Source of the DNA: DASVEG01 sp036380695
GTDB lineage: Bacteria; Actinomycetota; Acidimicrobiia; Acidimicrobiales; CADCTF01
Assembly (NCBI GenBank): GCA_036380695.1
Contig: DASVEG010000113.1
Span: 1 to 11,404, forward strand
Reading direction: 5' to 3'
DNA: 11,404 nt
Of this stretch, positions 1-6,842 are shown in pieces. The translations under genes were made by a program, and so were the position numbers. The notes beneath the pieces were generated by a model. It saw only the letters and a program-made list of their open reading frames with translations. It had not been told where the DNA came from and searched no databases. The first letter of the stretch is position 1. Every line of letters begins with the position of its first letter.

Positions 1-1437
1 GCCGCGTCGGGCCAGCGGGCCGTGACGTCTGGCGGGTCCGCGTACGCCGCGTCGTCGCCTCCACCCGCGGGCTCGAAGCCGCGTGGCGCGCTCGCGCCGA
101 ACGGGTTCATCACGACCACGACGGACGCCAGGTCGACCTTCGCGCTCGACGTCGACACCGGCTCGTACGCACTCACGAGGGCGACACTCGGGCTCGACCA
201 GGTGCCTTCCCCCGACACCGTTCGCCCGGAGGAGTTCGTCAACGCCTTCGACGGGGGGTACGCGCGCCCGAGCGCTCGCGGCTTCGCGATCAGCGTCGAC
301 GGGGCGCCGACGCCGTTTGTGCAGGACGGCGACCACCGGCTCGTCCGCATCGGGCTCGCCACGCGCGCGATCCCGCCCCGCGACTCGAAGGCCGCGGTGT
401 TGACGTGGGTCGTCGACGTGTCCGGCTCGATGGACGAGCCCGGCAAGCTGCCCCTCGTCAAGGAGACGCTCGGACTCCTCCTCGACGAGCTCCGGCCGGA
501 CGACCGGGTCGCCATCGTCGTGTACGGCGACGCGGCGCGCGAGGTCCTCGCGAGCACGCCGGTCAAGGAGGCGTCGAGGATCCGGAGCGCGATCGACGCG
601 TTGCAGCCCGAGGGGTCGACCAACGTCGAGGCGGGCCTCCGGCTCGGCTACGAGGTTGCGCGCCGCAACCGGGTCGCGGGCGCCATCAATCGCGTCGTGC
701 TCGCGTCGGACGGCGTCGCCAACGTCGGTGCCACCGACCCCGAGGCCATCCTGCGCTCGCTGTCGGAGGACGCCGGCAAGGGGATCACGCTCGTGACCGC
801 CGGCTACGGGATGGGGGAGTACCGCGACGACATGATGGAGCGGCTCGCCGACGCGGGCGACGGCTTCTACACCTACGTCGACACCAAGGCCGAGGCCGAG
901 CGCGTCTTCGTTCGCAACCTCACGTCGACGCTCGACGCGCAAGCGCTCGACGCGAAGGCGCAGGTCGAGTGGAACCCCGACGCCGTCGAGCGTTACCGGC
1001 TCGTCGGGTACGAGAACCGCGCCGTCGCCGACGAGTCCCTCCGTGACGACAGCGTCGACGGCGGCGAGGTCGGCGCAGGACACACCGTCACCGCGCTCTA
1101 CGAGGTGCGCCTCGTGCCTGGCTCGTCGGCCGACCTCGGCACCGTTCGGGTGCACTGGGTCGACACGGAGACGTCGAAGCCCACCGACCTCGACGCGCCG
1201 GTCGCGAGGTCGTCGCTCGCCCCGACGTTCGTCACGGCGGCGCCGCGGTTCCAGCTCGCCGCGGTCGCGGGTGCGTTCGCCGACGTGCTCCGCGCCAGCC
1301 CGTTCGCATCGAAGGTGACGCTGGCGGCGGTCGCGGACGAGTCGGCCCGCGTCGCTCGACTGCTCGGCGACGACGCCGACGTGCGCGAGCTCGCGTCGCT
1401 CGCCGCGAAGGCGCGGGACATCTCGGCACGCCCGTGA
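1..1437 (+). CDS. von Willebrand factor type A domain protein, YfbK-like, 5' end outside window
   Basis: The frame is open from base 1, so the true start probably lies upstream; a GTG at 22 is available but falls in a low-complexity linker. Residues are counted from that GTG. The N-terminal block around residues 28-60 (FITTTTDARSTFALDVDTGSY) matches the region that precedes the vWA domain in YfbK-type proteins. The vWA domain follows, with a complete MIDAS metal site: DVSGS at 132-136, Thr200 in GSTN, and Asp230 in SDG. The C-terminal part carries the family's conserved GEVGAGHTVTALYEV stretch (about 348-362, DUF3520 type). In the family, these are usually exported or lipid-anchored proteins that bind partners through the metal site; the exact role is generally unknown. 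The signal peptide or lipobox would lie upstream of the window. The call is strong at family level and uninformative about process. Confidence 0.9.
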   Translation, partial: AASGQRAVTSGGSAYAASSPPPAGSKPRGALAPNGFITTTTDARSTFALDVDTGSYALTRATLGLDQVPSPDTVRPEEFVNAFDGGYARPSARGFAISVDGAPTPFVQDGDHRLVRIGLATRAIPPRDSKAAVLTWVVDVSGSMDEPGKLPLVKETLGLLLDELRPDDRVAIVVYGDAAREVLASTPVKEASRIRSAIDALQPEGSTNVEAGLRLGYEVARRNRVAGAINRVVLASDGVANVGATDPEAILRSLSEDAGKGITLVTAGYGMGEYRDDMMERLADAGDGFYTYVDTKAEAERVFVRNLTSTLDAQALDAKAQVEWNPDAVERYRLVGYENRAVADESLRDDSVDGGEVGAGHTVTALYEVRLVPGSSADLGTVRVHWVDTETSKPTDLDAPVARSSLAPTFVTAAPRFQLAAVAGAFADVLRASPFASKVTLAAVADESARVARLLGDDADVRELASLAAKARDISARP

Positions 1438-1440
1438 CGG

Positions 1441-1463
1441 GGGCGTCGAATTGCGGAACGCCC
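1441..1463 (+). terminator. weak hairpin after the vWA gene, possible terminator
   Basis: GGGCGT (1441-1446) pairs with ACGCCC (1458-1463) across an 11-base loop, starting three bases after the vWA stop codon. There is no T-run. It could be a weak intrinsic terminator of the U-tract-free kind seen in actinobacteria, or chance in GC-rich DNA. Confidence 0.2.
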
Positions 1464-1479
1464 GGTATGCTTGGGCGTT
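1455..1479 (+). promoter_or_regulatory. candidate ECF-type promoter GGAAC-N16-CGTT
   Basis: GGAAC at 1455-1459 is followed after exactly 16 bases by CGTT at 1476-1479. This fits the GGAAC-N16/17-CGTT pattern recognised by several actinobacterial ECF sigma factors (SigE/SigH group). It would start transcription near 1486 and give a leader of roughly 85 bases before the gene at 1572. It overlaps the weak hairpin at 1441-1463. A nine-base match with fixed spacing can occur by chance in GC-rich DNA. Confidence 0.3.
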
Positions 1480-1571
1480 CACCTCGGTAGGGACGCCTGG
1501 TTCGGCGCACGACGTCTCGTCGTTCGTCCACTGGCTTCGACGCCTCTTCTGAGCGGTCGAAGGGACAGCCG

Positions 1572-1832
1572 ATGATGATGCGCTACGAGTGGAACACCTT
1601 GCGGGTGGGCGACGCCGTCTTCGTGCACGTCGCCGACGAGGGAGGCCAGCTCGTCTCCGGCACCGTCGCCTTCGTGAAGGCCTCGCCCGTCGACGACGGC
1701 ACCAACGACGTCGGTGTCCGCGTCGTGAGCGACGACGAGACGTCGTACGTCTGGCCGTCGATGGAGGAGTTGCACGGCGATCCGGTCGCCGTTGGCGACG
1801 CCTGCCCGCAGTGCACTGTCACCGCTGGCTGA
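1572..1832 (+). CDS. small hypothetical protein with C-terminal CPQC
   Basis: This 86-residue protein is not one I recognise. It starts at the first of three consecutive ATG codons (1572, 1575, 1578), with AAGGGA at 1560-1565 as a Shine-Dalgarno sequence six bases upstream, one of the clearer ribosome sites in the window. The protein is acidic, soluble and lacks a signal peptide or membrane segment. The pattern of alternating hydrophobic stretches (VGDAVFVHV, SGTVAFVKA, DVGVRVVSD) suggests a small all-beta, possibly SH3-like barrel, which is inference only. It ends in CPQC (residues 79-82), a CxxC pair that could bind metal or be redox-active. It stands alone, flanked by a candidate ECF promoter and a small hairpin. 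Any of the three ATGs could be used. Confidence 0.65.
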   Translation: MMMRYEWNTLRVGDAVFVHVADEGGQLVSGTVAFVKASPVDDGTNDVGVRVVSDDETSYVWPSMEELHGDPVAVGDACPQCTVTAG

Positions 1833-1843
1833 ACCGCGATCAC

Positions 1844-1859
1844 TAGCCCCTTCGGGCTA
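1844..1859 (+). terminator. small hairpin after the 86-residue gene
   Basis: TAGCCC (1844-1849) pairs perfectly with GGGCTA (1854-1859) around a CTTC loop, 11 bases after the stop codon at 1832. No T-run follows. It sits where a terminator would be expected, between two same-strand genes. Confidence 0.35.
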
Positions 1860-1960
1860 CGGACGAAATGGCGTGGACAGGGGGGCGTCGATGCCTCACA
1901 GTCCCCGTGAGATCACTCCATCCGTACCCATCCATCGCACTCGAGGGGGATCACAACCAC

Positions 1961-2191
1961 ATGAAGCGACGCGTCAGCGTTTTTGTCGCGACGGTCGGTC
2001 TGGCGGGGCTTCTTGGAGCCGCGCCCGCCGGTGCCGTCATCGTCTGTCCCGATGGTCACCTGCCGTTCATGGTCATGAACGAGGCCGACCAGCAGAAGGA
2101 CCACAACGACAACGGTTTCGTCTGCAAGAAGGTCAACAGCCAAGGCCAACCGGTCGGTGGCCCCGACGACACCGTGGACGACATCATCTGA
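1961..2191 (+). CDS. small secreted protein with calcium-loop-like DxNxNG..C motif
   Basis: This is a 76-residue exported protein. The ATG at 1961 is chosen because a strong purine-rich site, GAGGGGGA at 1943-1950, lies ten bases upstream and the protein then begins with a textbook signal peptide (MKRR, then a hydrophobic core), with likely cleavage after the APAGA at 21-25. An upstream in-frame ATG at 1868 would bury that signal peptide. The mature part is about 50 residues with two cysteines (Cys29 and Cys55) and DHNDNGFVC at 47-55, which resembles the acidic loop of Excalibur and related short extracellular actinobacterial proteins (consensus-like DxNxNGxxC). Calcium binding and a Cys29-Cys55 disulfide are inferences. 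The tail is acidic (DDTVDD). The function is unknown. Confidence 0.75.
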   Translation: MKRRVSVFVATVGLAGLLGAAPAGAVIVCPDGHLPFMVMNEADQQKDHNDNGFVCKKVNSQGQPVGGPDDTVDDII

Positions 2192-2216
2192 CCGCCTGAA
2201 CCCACTGTCACCCGCG

Positions 2217-2263
2217 TTCCGGAGGCAATAGAGGCGGTTGTGCCGCCCCTATTGCCTCCGGAA
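2217..2263 (+). terminator. long near-perfect hairpin, probable terminator
   Basis: Bases 2217-2231 are perfectly complementary to 2249-2263 (15 bp). After an A-C mismatch (2232/2248) the helix continues for five more pairs (2233-2237 with 2243-2247) around a TTGTG loop. Outside it, GTCACCC (2207-2213) can pair with GGGTGAC (2275-2281). It lies 26 bases after the stop of the small secreted gene and 38 bases before the next start. There is no T-run on either strand. A terminator is the simplest reading. A leader structure of the downstream gene or a small repetitive element is possible. Confidence 0.5.
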
Positions 2264-2300
2264 GCGCGTCCGGGGGGTGACCGCCGGGTAGGGCCGGAGC

Positions 2301-3902
2301 GTGAACCGTCGCGTGAGCGTCCTGGCCGCATGTCTCCTGGCGCTCCTCGCGCTCGGGCTCGCACCAGCCGTCCCTTCTTCCGCGCAAGCGGCGCCCGATC
2401 CGGCAGGGCCTGACGTCGCTCCCACGCCCCGCGCCCAGTGCGGGCCAGGTTCGCACCCCGAGACCGGGGCGCAGGGCCGCGTGCCGAAGGCGGAGGTCGA
2501 CAGCGGGCGGGCCGCCGAGGGGTACCGCTGCAACGCGGTGCAGGTGGCGCACGTAGGGGAAACCGGCGGCTACAAGGTCGAGCGGTACGTCGACAAGGCC
2601 GGCCGGGAGTGCGCGTACTACGACACGACCCTCCTCTTCCCGCTCAACGTCACCAACTTGTCCGGCGGCGATCTCACGGGCGTGGCGGTACTCGACATGA
2701 GCGACCCGTCGAAGCCGGTGAAGACGACGACGCTCGTCACGCCGGCGATGCAGTCGCCGCACGAGTCGATGGCGCTGAACCACAAGCGGGGGCTGCTCGC
2801 GGCTGTCACCGCGAACCCCGTCTTCTATCCGGGCATCGTCGACGTCTACGACGTCAGCCAGGACTGCAGGAACCCGGTGCTGAAGGCGAGCGCGCCCGTC
2901 GGGGTGCTCGGTCACGAGAGCGGGTTCGCGCCGGACGGCAACACGTTCTACGTCGCCGCGTTGCACGCGCCGGTCGTCGTCGCGGTCGACGTCACCAACC
3001 CGATGGTGCCGACGGTGCTCGGCACGTACGACTACTACTCGCACGGCATCAGCATCAGCGACGACGGCAACCGGATGTACATGGCGGCCAACGGGCGCGC
3101 CACGTCGAACACGCCGAAGGGCCTCGTCGTCCTCGACAGCAGCGAGATCCAGGCCCGCAAGCTCAACCCGAAGCTTCCGATCGTCAGCAAGACAACGTGG
3201 GCGTTGGTGAGCACCCCGCAGATCAACCTGCCGGTGACGATCGACGGCCATCCGTACCTCGTGGAGATGGACGAGTTCCGCGGCGACCCGTTCCGCGTCG
3301 GCGCGGCGCGGATCATCGACATCGCGGACGAGAAGAACCCGAAGGTGGTCTCCAACCTCCGGCTCGAGGTCAACCAGGCCGCCGCGCACGAAGGCGAGCA
3401 GGCGGGCGACTACGGCACGGGGAGCCTGCAGAACTACACGGGCCACTACTGCAACGTGCCGTCGAGGGTCGACCCAGGCATCGTCGCGTGCACGTTCATC
3501 GTCTCCGGGCTTCGTGTGTTCGACATCCGCGACCCGCACAACCCGAAGGAGATCGCGTACTTCAACGGGCCGATAGAGCCCGGCGACAGCGCGTACGCGA
3601 TGTCGAGCCCGTCATTCGTGCCAGAGCGCGGCGAGATCTGGTACTCCGACGGCAACAGCGGCTTCTACGCGGTGCGCCTCACCAACGGCGTGTGGCCCTT
3701 CGAGCGAGTGCTGGCCGCGGGCGGGGCGCGCGCCGACGGTGCGGCGGAGCCGGGCGCGTCGGTGGCAAGCGGGACCGGCGGCGGCGGCAAGGCCGCGCCG
3801 GCCGAGCTTCCGGCGACGGGCATGGCGATCGCGGCGATCGTGCCGTTGATCGCGCTCGCGGTCGGGTTCGCGATGCGCCGACTGATGCGCCGCCGCCAGT
3901 AG
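2301..3902 (+). CDS. LVIVD-repeat beta-propeller surface protein with LPATG sorting signal
   Basis: This is a 533-residue exported protein. The GTG start at 2301 gives a clean signal peptide (MNRR, hydrophobic core to about residue 24, cleavage near the AQA at 28-30). GGGTAGGG at 2286-2293 is a possible ribosome site. The body contains repeated units of the type VAVLDMSDPSKPV, VDVYDVSQDCRNPV, VVAVDVTNPMVPTVLG, ARIIDIADEKNPKVV and LRVFDIRDPHNPKEIA, characteristic of LVIVD-repeat propellers. The C-terminus has LPATG at 503-507, then a hydrophobic stretch and a basic tail (RRLMRRRQ), which is a sortase sorting signal; a Gly/Ala-rich linker precedes it. Known biology: sortase cuts between Thr and Gly and attaches the protein to the cell wall. 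Ligand and function are unknown. No sortase gene is in the window. The upstream hairpin probably insulates it from the preceding gene. Confidence 0.88.
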   Translation: MNRRVSVLAACLLALLALGLAPAVPSSAQAAPDPAGPDVAPTPRAQCGPGSHPETGAQGRVPKAEVDSGRAAEGYRCNAVQVAHVGETGGYKVERYVDKAGRECAYYDTTLLFPLNVTNLSGGDLTGVAVLDMSDPSKPVKTTTLVTPAMQSPHESMALNHKRGLLAAVTANPVFYPGIVDVYDVSQDCRNPVLKASAPVGVLGHESGFAPDGNTFYVAALHAPVVVAVDVTNPMVPTVLGTYDYYSHGISISDDGNRMYMAANGRATSNTPKGLVVLDSSEIQARKLNPKLPIVSKTTWALVSTPQINLPVTIDGHPYLVEMDEFRGDPFRVGAARIIDIADEKNPKVVSNLRLEVNQAAAHEGEQAGDYGTGSLQNYTGHYCNVPSRVDPGIVACTFIVSGLRVFDIRDPHNPKEIAYFNGPIEPGDSAYAMSSPSFVPERGEIWYSDGNSGFYAVRLTNGVWPFERVLAAGGARADGAAEPGASVASGTGGGGKAAPAELPATGMAIAAIVPLIALAVGFAMRRLMRRRQ

Positions 3903-3935
3903 GGCTTCGCGGCGACGGTCCGGTACGTTCGGGCG

Positions 3936-5138
3936 ATGGGAGATCACCCGCCGGTCACCGACTTCGCGACCGACTTCGACCACACGGACGATCGCTGGGC
4001 CGCTGACCCCTATCCGATCTGGGACGAGCTCCGTCAGACGTGCCCCGTCGCGCACACCGAGCGCTACGGCGGCGCGTGGCTGCCGACGCGGTGGGACGAC
4101 GTCGCCGCGATCGCGAACGACACCGAGCGATTCACGTCGCGCAGCATCATCGTCAGCGAGTTCCGTCCTCCGATCGAGCTCGCGCCCGAGGGGATCGCGC
4201 CGCCGATCTCGTCCGACCCGCCGTTCCATGCGGGGGCCCGGCGCATGTTGCTGCCGATCTTCTCGCCGCAGGCCATCGACAAGCTCGAACCGTCGACCCG
4301 CGCCTACTGCGAGGAGCTGATCGAGGACCTGCGCGGCCGCGACGTGGTCGATGCGGCGCAGGAGTACGCGCAACACATCCCGGTGCGGGTGATCGCGAAC
4401 ATGCTCGGCTTGCCGGAGTCGGACGCCGACCGGTTCCGCGGCTTCGTCAACCACGTGCTCGAAGGGGTCGCGCTCCCTCTCGAGCAGCGCGCCGAAGGCA
4501 TGCTCGCGTTGTTCCAGTACCTCACGGGGCACATCGAGGATCACGTCGAGAACCCTCGCGACGATCTCATCACGTTCCTTCTCGAATCTGAGCTCGACGG
4601 CGAGAAGCTCTCCCCGTTCCATGTCGCCCGCACGATCGGCCTGCTGCTGATTGCCGGCATCGACACGACGTGGAGCGCGATCGGCGCGTCAATCTGGCAC
4701 CTCGCGAAGACACCGGCCGATCGCGAGCGCCTCGTCGCCGAGCGCGGGTTGCTGCCCGTGGCCATGGAGGAGCTGCTGCGCGCGTACGCGCCCGTCACCA
4801 TGGCGCGACTCGTTCGCGAAGACATGGAGTGGAACGGCTGCCCGATGAAGCAGAACGACTGGATCCTCCTGTCGTTCCCGTCCGCCAATCGCGACCCAGC
4901 GGCGTTCGACCGCGCGGACGAGGTCGTCATCGATAGGGAGAACAACCGCCACGCCGCGTTCGGGCTCGGCATCCACCGCTGCGCCGGCTCGCACCTGGCG
5001 CGCATGGAGCTGCGGGTCGCGTTGGAGGCGTGGCTCGACGCGTTCCCGCGGTTCGAGCTCGCCGATCCCGGTGCCGTCCGCTGGTCGGGTGGTCAGGTGC
5101 GCGGCCCGCGCGCGCTGCCCATCGCCATCCTCGGCTGA
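3936..5138 (+). CDS. cytochrome P450
   Basis: This is a 400-residue soluble bacterial P450, the usual length. All signature elements are present. The C-helix HxxxR (His98, Arg102) contacts heme propionates. The I-helix AGIDTT (240-245) has the acid/threonine pair for oxygen activation. The K-helix ExxR is Glu279/Arg282. The heme loop FGLGIHRCAG (342-351) has Cys349 as the iron ligand. Such enzymes use electrons from a ferredoxin to hydroxylate small hydrophobic molecules; the substrate cannot be read from sequence. No ferredoxin or ferredoxin reductase gene is adjacent. The ATG at 3936 follows the previous stop by 33 bases and has no clear Shine-Dalgarno sequence. The last 46 bases overlap the 3' end of the convergent oxidoreductase gene. 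Confidence 0.95.
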   Translation: MGDHPPVTDFATDFDHTDDRWAADPYPIWDELRQTCPVAHTERYGGAWLPTRWDDVAAIANDTERFTSRSIIVSEFRPPIELAPEGIAPPISSDPPFHAGARRMLLPIFSPQAIDKLEPSTRAYCEELIEDLRGRDVVDAAQEYAQHIPVRVIANMLGLPESDADRFRGFVNHVLEGVALPLEQRAEGMLALFQYLTGHIEDHVENPRDDLITFLLESELDGEKLSPFHVARTIGLLLIAGIDTTWSAIGASIWHLAKTPADRERLVAERGLLPVAMEELLRAYAPVTMARLVREDMEWNGCPMKQNDWILLSFPSANRDPAAFDRADEVVIDRENNRHAAFGLGIHRCAGSHLARMELRVALEAWLDAFPRFELADPGAVRWSGGQVRGPRALPIAILG

Positions 5139-6298
5139 CTCGCGAGGCTCGCCACGCTCACGGCGGCCGCGGCCTTCCCCGCCCGCGCGCCGCTCGCCCA
5201 CGACACCTCGGCGAGCAGGCCGGGCGCGGCCACCGCGTCGCCAGCGAGCCACACGCCGTCGCCGCGGTCGATCGCGGGGCGGTCTCGCCACGTCGTGCCC
5301 GGCAGGTCGACCGCGCCCGTGGCGCCGTCGACGACCGAGCGGCGCCGCCACACCTCACGCTCGCGCCACCCGCGGTACGTCGCGTCGAGCAACGCCTCGG
5401 CTCGCGCCACGGCGTCCTCGAGCGGCTCGTCGCCGCGGGCGCCGAGGTGCAGTTGGAGGAGCGAGTGCCCGGCAGGGGCGAGCGAACGGTCCTTGATGGA
5501 GAACCGCTCGACCCACCCCGACTCGTCGAGGTCGGAGACGACGTAGGGGTCGCCGCGGCGCGACGAGATGCCGACGTCGAGCAGGGCGGTACGCGCGCCC
5601 GGCCACCGCAGGGTGTCGTCTCCGAGGAGGCGCCGGGCCGCGTCGAGCGACGTGGCCACGACCGTCGGGCCGCGGGTGGTGCTCACCTCGTCGACGGGCG
5701 ACGACGTGACGATCCGCACGCCGAGGTCTCGCGCCCGGGTCGCAAGGCCGTCGATCAGCGTCGACCAACCGCCGACGACGAACCGGGCGCCGGGCGGAAC
5801 CTTCGTCGCCCGGCGGAGTCGCTCCAGCACGAATGCCGCCGACAGCTCGCCCGGCTCGGCCACGAACGTGACGACGCCCGCCGCGTGGGCCAATGCGCGT
5901 GCCGGTTCCTCGCCGCACCGGCTCGCGACCCACTCGTCGAACGTGGCGTCGACGGGCGCGTCCCCGCGCAGCACCGGCAGCGCGCGAACCAAGGCGGCCG
6001 GGGGCGTGCGGCGCGACAGACCGTGCCACCGGAACCGAAAGCCCCGCTTGGCGGGCGTGACGCAGGGCGGGTTGAGGCGACGGTCGCGGAGCCACGCCCA
6101 CAGCGGCCCGTCGGCGTACAGCGCGTGCGGCCCGAGGTTCGCGACGAAGCCGTCGGACGTTGCGCTCCGCGCCCGGCCACCGAGCGTCGCGTGCGCGTCG
6201 TGCAGCTCGACCATCGCGCCTTCTTCCGCTGCGGTGGTCGCGGCCACCAAGCCGGCAATGCCTCCGCCCACCACCGTGACGACAGAATTGGATCCCAT
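5093..6298 (-). CDS. FAD-dependent oxidoreductase, NAD(P)-binding Rossmann type (amine oxidase/phytoene desaturase-like)
   Basis: This is a 401-residue flavoprotein on the minus strand. The ATG at 6298 is chosen because the dinucleotide-binding motif starts ten residues in: VVGGGIAG (GGGIAG at 11-16), followed by an acidic residue at the end of the second strand (Glu31) and the GGRAR motif (40-44) typical of the amine oxidase/protoporphyrinogen oxidase/phytoene desaturase superfamily. Near the C-terminus, GVWLAGD (348-354) is the second FAD-contacting motif. An in-frame upstream start at 6394 would place a basic extension in front and run across the palindrome. The substrate is unknown; the central region (about 100-330) is too divergent to assign by eye. 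It is divergent from the sigma factor gene and shares the palindromic intergenic site. Its 3' end overlaps the P450 gene. Confidence 0.88.
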   Translation of the reverse strand: MGSNSVVTVVGGGIAGLVAATTAAEEGAMVELHDAHATLGGRARSATSDGFVANLGPHALYADGPLWAWLRDRRLNPPCVTPAKRGFRFRWHGLSRRTPPAALVRALPVLRGDAPVDATFDEWVASRCGEEPARALAHAAGVVTFVAEPGELSAAFVLERLRRATKVPPGARFVVGGWSTLIDGLATRARDLGVRIVTSSPVDEVSTTRGPTVVATSLDAARRLLGDDTLRWPGARTALLDVGISSRRGDPYVVSDLDESGWVERFSIKDRSLAPAGHSLLQLHLGARGDEPLEDAVARAEALLDATYRGWREREVWRRRSVVDGATGAVDLPGTTWRDRPAIDRGDGVWLAGDAVAAPGLLAEVSWASGARAGKAAAAVSVASLASQPRMAMGSARGPRT

Positions 6299-6305
6299 GC
6301 ACACG

Positions 6306-6340
6306 AGAGGGCGGGAACCTTTCGAAAGGTTCCCGCCTCT
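6306..6340. promoter_or_regulatory. palindromic site between divergent oxidoreductase and sigma genes
   Basis: Bases 6310-6337 form a perfect 28-bp palindrome centred between 6323 and 6324; the inner 16 bases are AACCTTTCGAAAGGTT. With one unpaired G at 6309, pairing extends to 6306 and 6340. Each arm carries GGAACCTTT (plus strand 6314-6322, minus strand 6333-6325), like the -35 element of ECF sigma promoters, but a clear -10 (CGTT or CGTC) is absent at standard spacing; TCTTG (plus, 6338) and TCTCG (minus, 6308) sit at the corresponding place. Its position suggests an operator or a double-headed promoter controlling both genes. A terminator is less likely, because it lies at the 5' ends of both genes and lacks a T-run. 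Confidence 0.6.
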
Positions 6341-6347
6341 TGTGGAT

Positions 6348-6842
6348 GTGGAGCCACTCGTGCGAGCGGCGCAGCGGGGCGACCCGCGCGCCATGGACGC
6401 GCTCGTGCGCGAGCTGTCTCCCTACGTCGGCCGCATCTGCGGCGCGATCGCGCTCGACGACGGGGACGATGCGATGCAGGAGACGTTCATCGCCATGCTT
6501 CGGTCGATCGGTTCGTTGCGCGAGCCGGCTGCCGTGCGCGGCTGGATCAGGCGGATCGCGGTGCGCGAGGCGGTGCGCGTGGCCCAGCGGCGGGGGGCCG
6601 TCGCCGACGTCGACGCCGAGATCGCGACGCCCGACGGCTTCGTCGCGAACCTCGCGGCCGCCGCGGACATACAGGCGGTCCTGCGTGCCCTCGCGCCGGA
6701 GCACCGTGCCGTGTTGGTACTGCGAGACCTCGACGGGTTCACGGAGGCGGAGACGGCCGAGCTGCTCGCGGTGCCGGAAGGGACCGTGAAGTCGCGCCTT
6801 CATCGCGCGCGGCGCGCGTTCGCGGACCGGTGGTCGGCGTGA
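6348..6842 (+). CDS. ECF-type RNA polymerase sigma factor
   Basis: This is a 164-residue sigma-70 family protein with only regions 2 and 4, as in ECF factors. Region 2 includes LVRAAQRGDPRAMDALV near the start and DDAMQETF (40-47), the core-binding and -10 contact segment. Region 4 ends with the helix-turn-helix LAVPEGTVKSRLHRARRAF, with GTVKSRLHRAR at 145-155. Start choice is uncertain. ATG 6297 (overlapping the oxidoreductase ATG by two bases), GTG 6342 and GTG 6348 are in frame. I favour 6348 because it starts at the usual ECF N-terminus and sits at the same distance from the palindrome as the divergent gene's ATG, but 6342 is almost as good. None has a good Shine-Dalgarno sequence. The stop codon overlaps the start of the SRPBCC gene. 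No anti-sigma gene is adjacent. Confidence 0.87.
   Translation: MEPLVRAAQRGDPRAMDALVRELSPYVGRICGAIALDDGDDAMQETFIAMLRSIGSLREPAAVRGWIRRIAVREAVRVAQRRGAVADVDAEIATPDGFVANLAAAADIQAVLRALAPEHRAVLVLRDLDGFTEAETAELLAVPEGTVKSRLHRARRAFADRWSA

Noticed and set aside
1861..1900. Possible promoter with TGGACA at 1874-1879 for the small secreted gene
   Set aside because: No acceptable -10 hexamer lies 16-18 bases downstream.
1868..1960. Earlier in-frame ATG for the small secreted protein
   Set aside because: It would put 31 unrelated residues before a clear signal peptide. ATG 1961 has a strong ribosome site.
2208..3539. 443-codon open frame on the minus strand
   Set aside because: It is antisense to the LVIVD protein, low-complexity Arg/Val/Asp composition, and starts and ends without a ribosome site or motif.
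5568..6296. Long N-terminal extension in frame with the sigma factor
   Set aside because: Translation is Ser/Arg/Ala-rich and antisense to the oxidoreductase. Real sigma sequence begins only after the palindrome.
6306..6340. Palindrome as a rho-independent terminator
   Set aside because: It lies at the 5' ends of two divergent genes, with nothing converging on it to terminate, and no T-run follows on either strand.
6299..6394. Upstream start for the oxidoreductase at 6394
   Set aside because: It would add 32 residues without family similarity, encoded through the palindrome and the sigma gene. The Rossmann motif sits correctly with ATG 6298.
5030..6838. Long plus-strand open frame leading into the SRPBCC gene
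   Set aside because: It is antisense to the FAD oxidoreductase. Only the part after GTG 6839 has SRPBCC features, so the rest is an in-frame shadow.
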